From Brevibacterium linens ATCC 9172 (GTDB lineage: Bacteria; Actinomycetota; Actinomycetes; Actinomycetales; Brevibacteriaceae): DNA of 64,000 nt. A model generated the notes under the pieces. It made no database searches and was not told the DNA's origin. It saw only the letters and a program-made list of their open reading frames with translations. Positions 62,413 through 64,000 of the stretch are shown piece by piece. The translations under genes were made by a program, and so were the position numbers. The stretch lies in contig NZ_FXYY01000002.1 of NCBI RefSeq assembly GCF_900169165.1, forward strand, positions 272,217-336,216, in the 5' to 3' direction. Every line of letters begins with the position of its first letter. The first letter of the stretch is position 1.

Positions 62413-63138
62413 CTACGAGGTGAGGAGTTTCCGAACTTCCATGGCGGTGGGCAGAATATCCCGCTTGTTCGCGTTGTAGATCTTCATGAGATTGACGGGT
62501 TCTGCATTTGGGCGATGGAGAGTTCCGTCGATTTGGAGAAGGCCGAGGCACTTTCCGTCGCGCAGCACGCCCCAGAAATCATATCGAGGAACGTTGGCCT
62601 TCCAGCCCAGTGGGCGGGATTGGCGAAGCGCAATCTGAGCCGACTCGATCCCCTCAAAATAGGGACGTTCGCTATCACTGTACATTCCACTGGAGTCGAG
62701 CTTTCCATTTCGGATGTCCCAGTACTCTGCCTCGTTCAGCGCGAAGAGCAACAGGTGGTAGATAGCTCTGCAGGTAAGCGTCTTGGATGTGGTTACAGGG
62801 GTTTGAGAAGGTGGCCGCAAACCAGCGGCATCTTCAAGGAATCTCGGAATCCGACGTCGGTCTTCCTGCTCGAGCTCGGTAGACCACTCGACTGGGTGGC
62901 GGATGTCCCATCGGGTCGAATCGAACCAGGACGGTGTCGCCGAGTGGATGTGGATGCGCCCGTTACGATTCAGATCGATGTCCAGCTTCGCAGAACCCTC
63001 GTTGCTGAGGACAGATAGGCAGTCATACAGACCTCCTCCGGGGTGGGTCTCGATCAGTTCAAGTTCCGGATGGCGGCGAATCAGCTCCGACGCAACCCAC
63101 CACGACTGCAGGAACACCATTCGTTCTCGTACGTTCAT
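62413..63138 (-). CDS. Putative TY-Chap2-family protein
   Basis: 241 residues. MNVRERMVFLQSWWVASELI, RRHPELELIETHPGGGLYDC and a Trp/Tyr-rich body suggest the TY-Chap2 family of putative peptide chaperones, a match made from memory. Such proteins are associated with toxin or immunity loci, but no biochemistry is inferred here. It is convergent with the AddA-like gene, 7 bases away, and lies at the edge of the island. Confidence 0.55.
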   Translation of the reverse strand: MNVRERMVFLQSWWVASELIRRHPELELIETHPGGGLYDCLSVLSNEGSAKLDIDLNRNGRIHIHSATPSWFDSTRWDIRHPVEWSTELEQEDRRRIPRFLEDAAGLRPPSQTPVTTSKTLTCRAIYHLLLFALNEAEYWDIRNGKLDSSGMYSDSERPYFEGIESAQIALRQSRPLGWKANVPRYDFWGVLRDGKCLGLLQIDGTLHRPNAEPVNLMKIYNANKRDILPTAMEVRKLLTS

Positions 63139-63217
63139 CGAGAGGATCCGTCCTTATTGGTACAGGTGACTGTGGGAAACGTCGGCACGCGCCGGCAACG
63201 GATAATCTACCCGTGTT

Positions 63218-63838
63218 TCAATCGACGATCTCCCAATCACCATCGGTATAAAGGTCGCGGCATGATTCGGAGTCGTCGATGTCGAGCTTGGGATAGATAT
63301 ATGGACGAAGCCGATCCAAATTCAGTGTGCCATCGGCCTCAGAGAGTGCATCAGAGAACGCGATACCTGACTTCAGTATCGGCGACAGCAGAAGCTCATC
63401 ATCTCCAAGGACGGGCCCGTCCTCGGAGAATGTGCTTTTGAGCCAACGGCCATCATGCCGAGCGTAGACGTTGCCGAGCTGGCTGAAGTAGAAGATGCCC
63501 TGTACCGGAATGCCAGGACACATTCGAAATCCAAACCGAATTTTGACCGCCGCTTCGTCTCCAGCTCCGCCATGACCACCCGCGCTCCGTCCGTGAAACT
63601 GTCAATCACGACGCCCTCAGGAGCTGCAGCCCGATAGTCATCGATCGTGGCCGTCGACAGTGTGAGGATTGTCAGGCTGTCGTCTTCGAATCCGAAGAAC
63701 CAGATGATCGATCCGTCATCGCTGGCGCGCATGCTCATGCCGTCGCTCATCACCGTTCGGCCCAGCTCGGATCCGTCCTGGAAGATCAGATGACGGCCGA
63801 CTTGCTCGAGACGATAACCCCACGTCCACTGTGGAGAC
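63218..63838 (-). pseudogene. Hypothetical gene, frameshifted and truncated by an IS
   Basis: Two minus-strand frames together look like one protein. The upstream part reads YRLEQVGRHLIFQDGSELGR ... DDGSIIWFFGFEDDSLTILT ... and the downstream part reads MCPGIPVQGIFYFSQLGNVY ... LDRLRPYIYPKLDIDDSESC to the stop at 63218. The frames switch around 63530-63580 (one-base change). At the 5' side the frame runs into the end of an IS5-type element at 63839, so the original start is lost. Family unknown; it resembles a small immunity-type protein only in size. Confidence 0.65.
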
Positions 63839-64000
63839 CTAGGGCGTGTCTGATAAATGCTGTAACCAGGCGATGACGCCGTTGAGAACTACAGCGGCTC
63901 GGTAGACGATGCCGAGTTTGTCATAACGAGTGGCCAGTCCTCGCCACTGCTTCAAACGGGCGTATCCACGCTCGATCACGTTGCGGCCCTTGTACTTGAT
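63839..64000 (-). CDS. IS5-family transposase, C-terminal end (continues beyond the window)
   Basis: 54 codons read IKYKGRNVIERGYARLKQWR, GLATRYDKLGIVYRAAVVLN, then GVIAWLQHLSDTP and stop. This is the standard IS5-type DDE transposase C-terminus; the Glu in NVIERGY is the last residue of the DDE triad. The stop codon TAG (63839-63841) straddles the element boundary. Confidence 0.92.
   Translation of the reverse strand: MKYKGRNVIERGYARLKQWRGLATRYDKLGIVYRAAVVLNGVIAWLQHLSDTP
63842..63860. mobile_element. Terminal inverted repeat of the IS5-family element
   Basis: GGGCGTGTCTGATAAATG begins at 63842, coinciding with the point where the hypothetical reading frame of 63218-63838 is cut and with the end of the transposase. 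The other terminus is outside the window. Confidence 0.75.

Overview
The window is high-GC DNA from an actinobacterium. The conserved run infC-rpmI-rplT-SpoU methyltransferase-pheS-pheT, the GTG/ATG starts with AAGGAG-type ribosome sites and the overall gene set fit Micrococcales; Brevibacterium or a close relative is my best guess, as inference only.

Layout. 1-2165: tail of a VOC protein, then an NAD-dependent oxidoreductase divergent from a TetR regulator with palindromic operators between them. 2276-5413: DUF1844 gene, then the translation cluster infC (rare AUC start, behind a leader containing an intrinsic terminator), rpmI, rplT and a SpoU-type methyltransferase. 5553-9450: hypothetical gene, HicAB-like toxin-antitoxin pair, pentapeptide-repeat protein, frameshifted polysaccharide deacetylase, DUF429 protein. 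9655-16216: acetolactate-synthase-like TPP enzyme, pheS-pheT, SDR oxidoreductase.

16243-20386 is a compositionally distinct insert. It carries one large NTPase with the order HEPN - NB-ARC/STAND - TPR - cold-shock domain. On its left is a decayed copy of the 5' end of pabAB; on its right is the intact pabAB-pabC pair. After pabC come ISL3-type transposase debris and an orphan 3' half of a tRNA gene with its terminator, then an ABM monooxygenase divergent from a GlxA-type regulator. 26221-31587: amino-acid racemase divergent from a LysR-TRAP transporter operon. 31783-33116: AT-richer membrane protein and VapBC. 33320-36246: ABC1/UbiB kinase and patatin.

36781-44329 is a catabolic cluster for a hydantoin-like or cyclic-amide compound: two DUF917 (S-methyl-thiohydantoin desulfurase family) proteins, PucR regulator, frameshifted Asp/Glu/hydantoin racemase, NCS1 permease and HyuA-like hydantoinase/oxoprolinase. 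44528-49476 is a complete D-galactonate (De Ley-Doudoroff) operon dgoK-dgoA-dgoD-dgoT under a divergent IclR regulator.

50381-62405 looks like a defence or genome-conflict island: a single protein fusing an SF2 (XPB/RadD-like) helicase to a complete sigma-70 factor; divergent from it an XRE-MNT antitoxin/HepT toxin pair; then a tight three-gene operon of DUF262 protein, AddB-like PD-(D/E)XK nuclease and AddA-like UvrD helicase-nuclease. A putative TY-Chap2 protein and an IS5-family element that has truncated a further gene close the window. The helicase-sigma fusion, the HEPN-STAND-TPR-CSD protein and the DUF262-AddBA operon are the best candidates for undescribed biology. Several genes differ from their expected reading frame by a single base, so some apparent pseudogenes could be sequencing errors.
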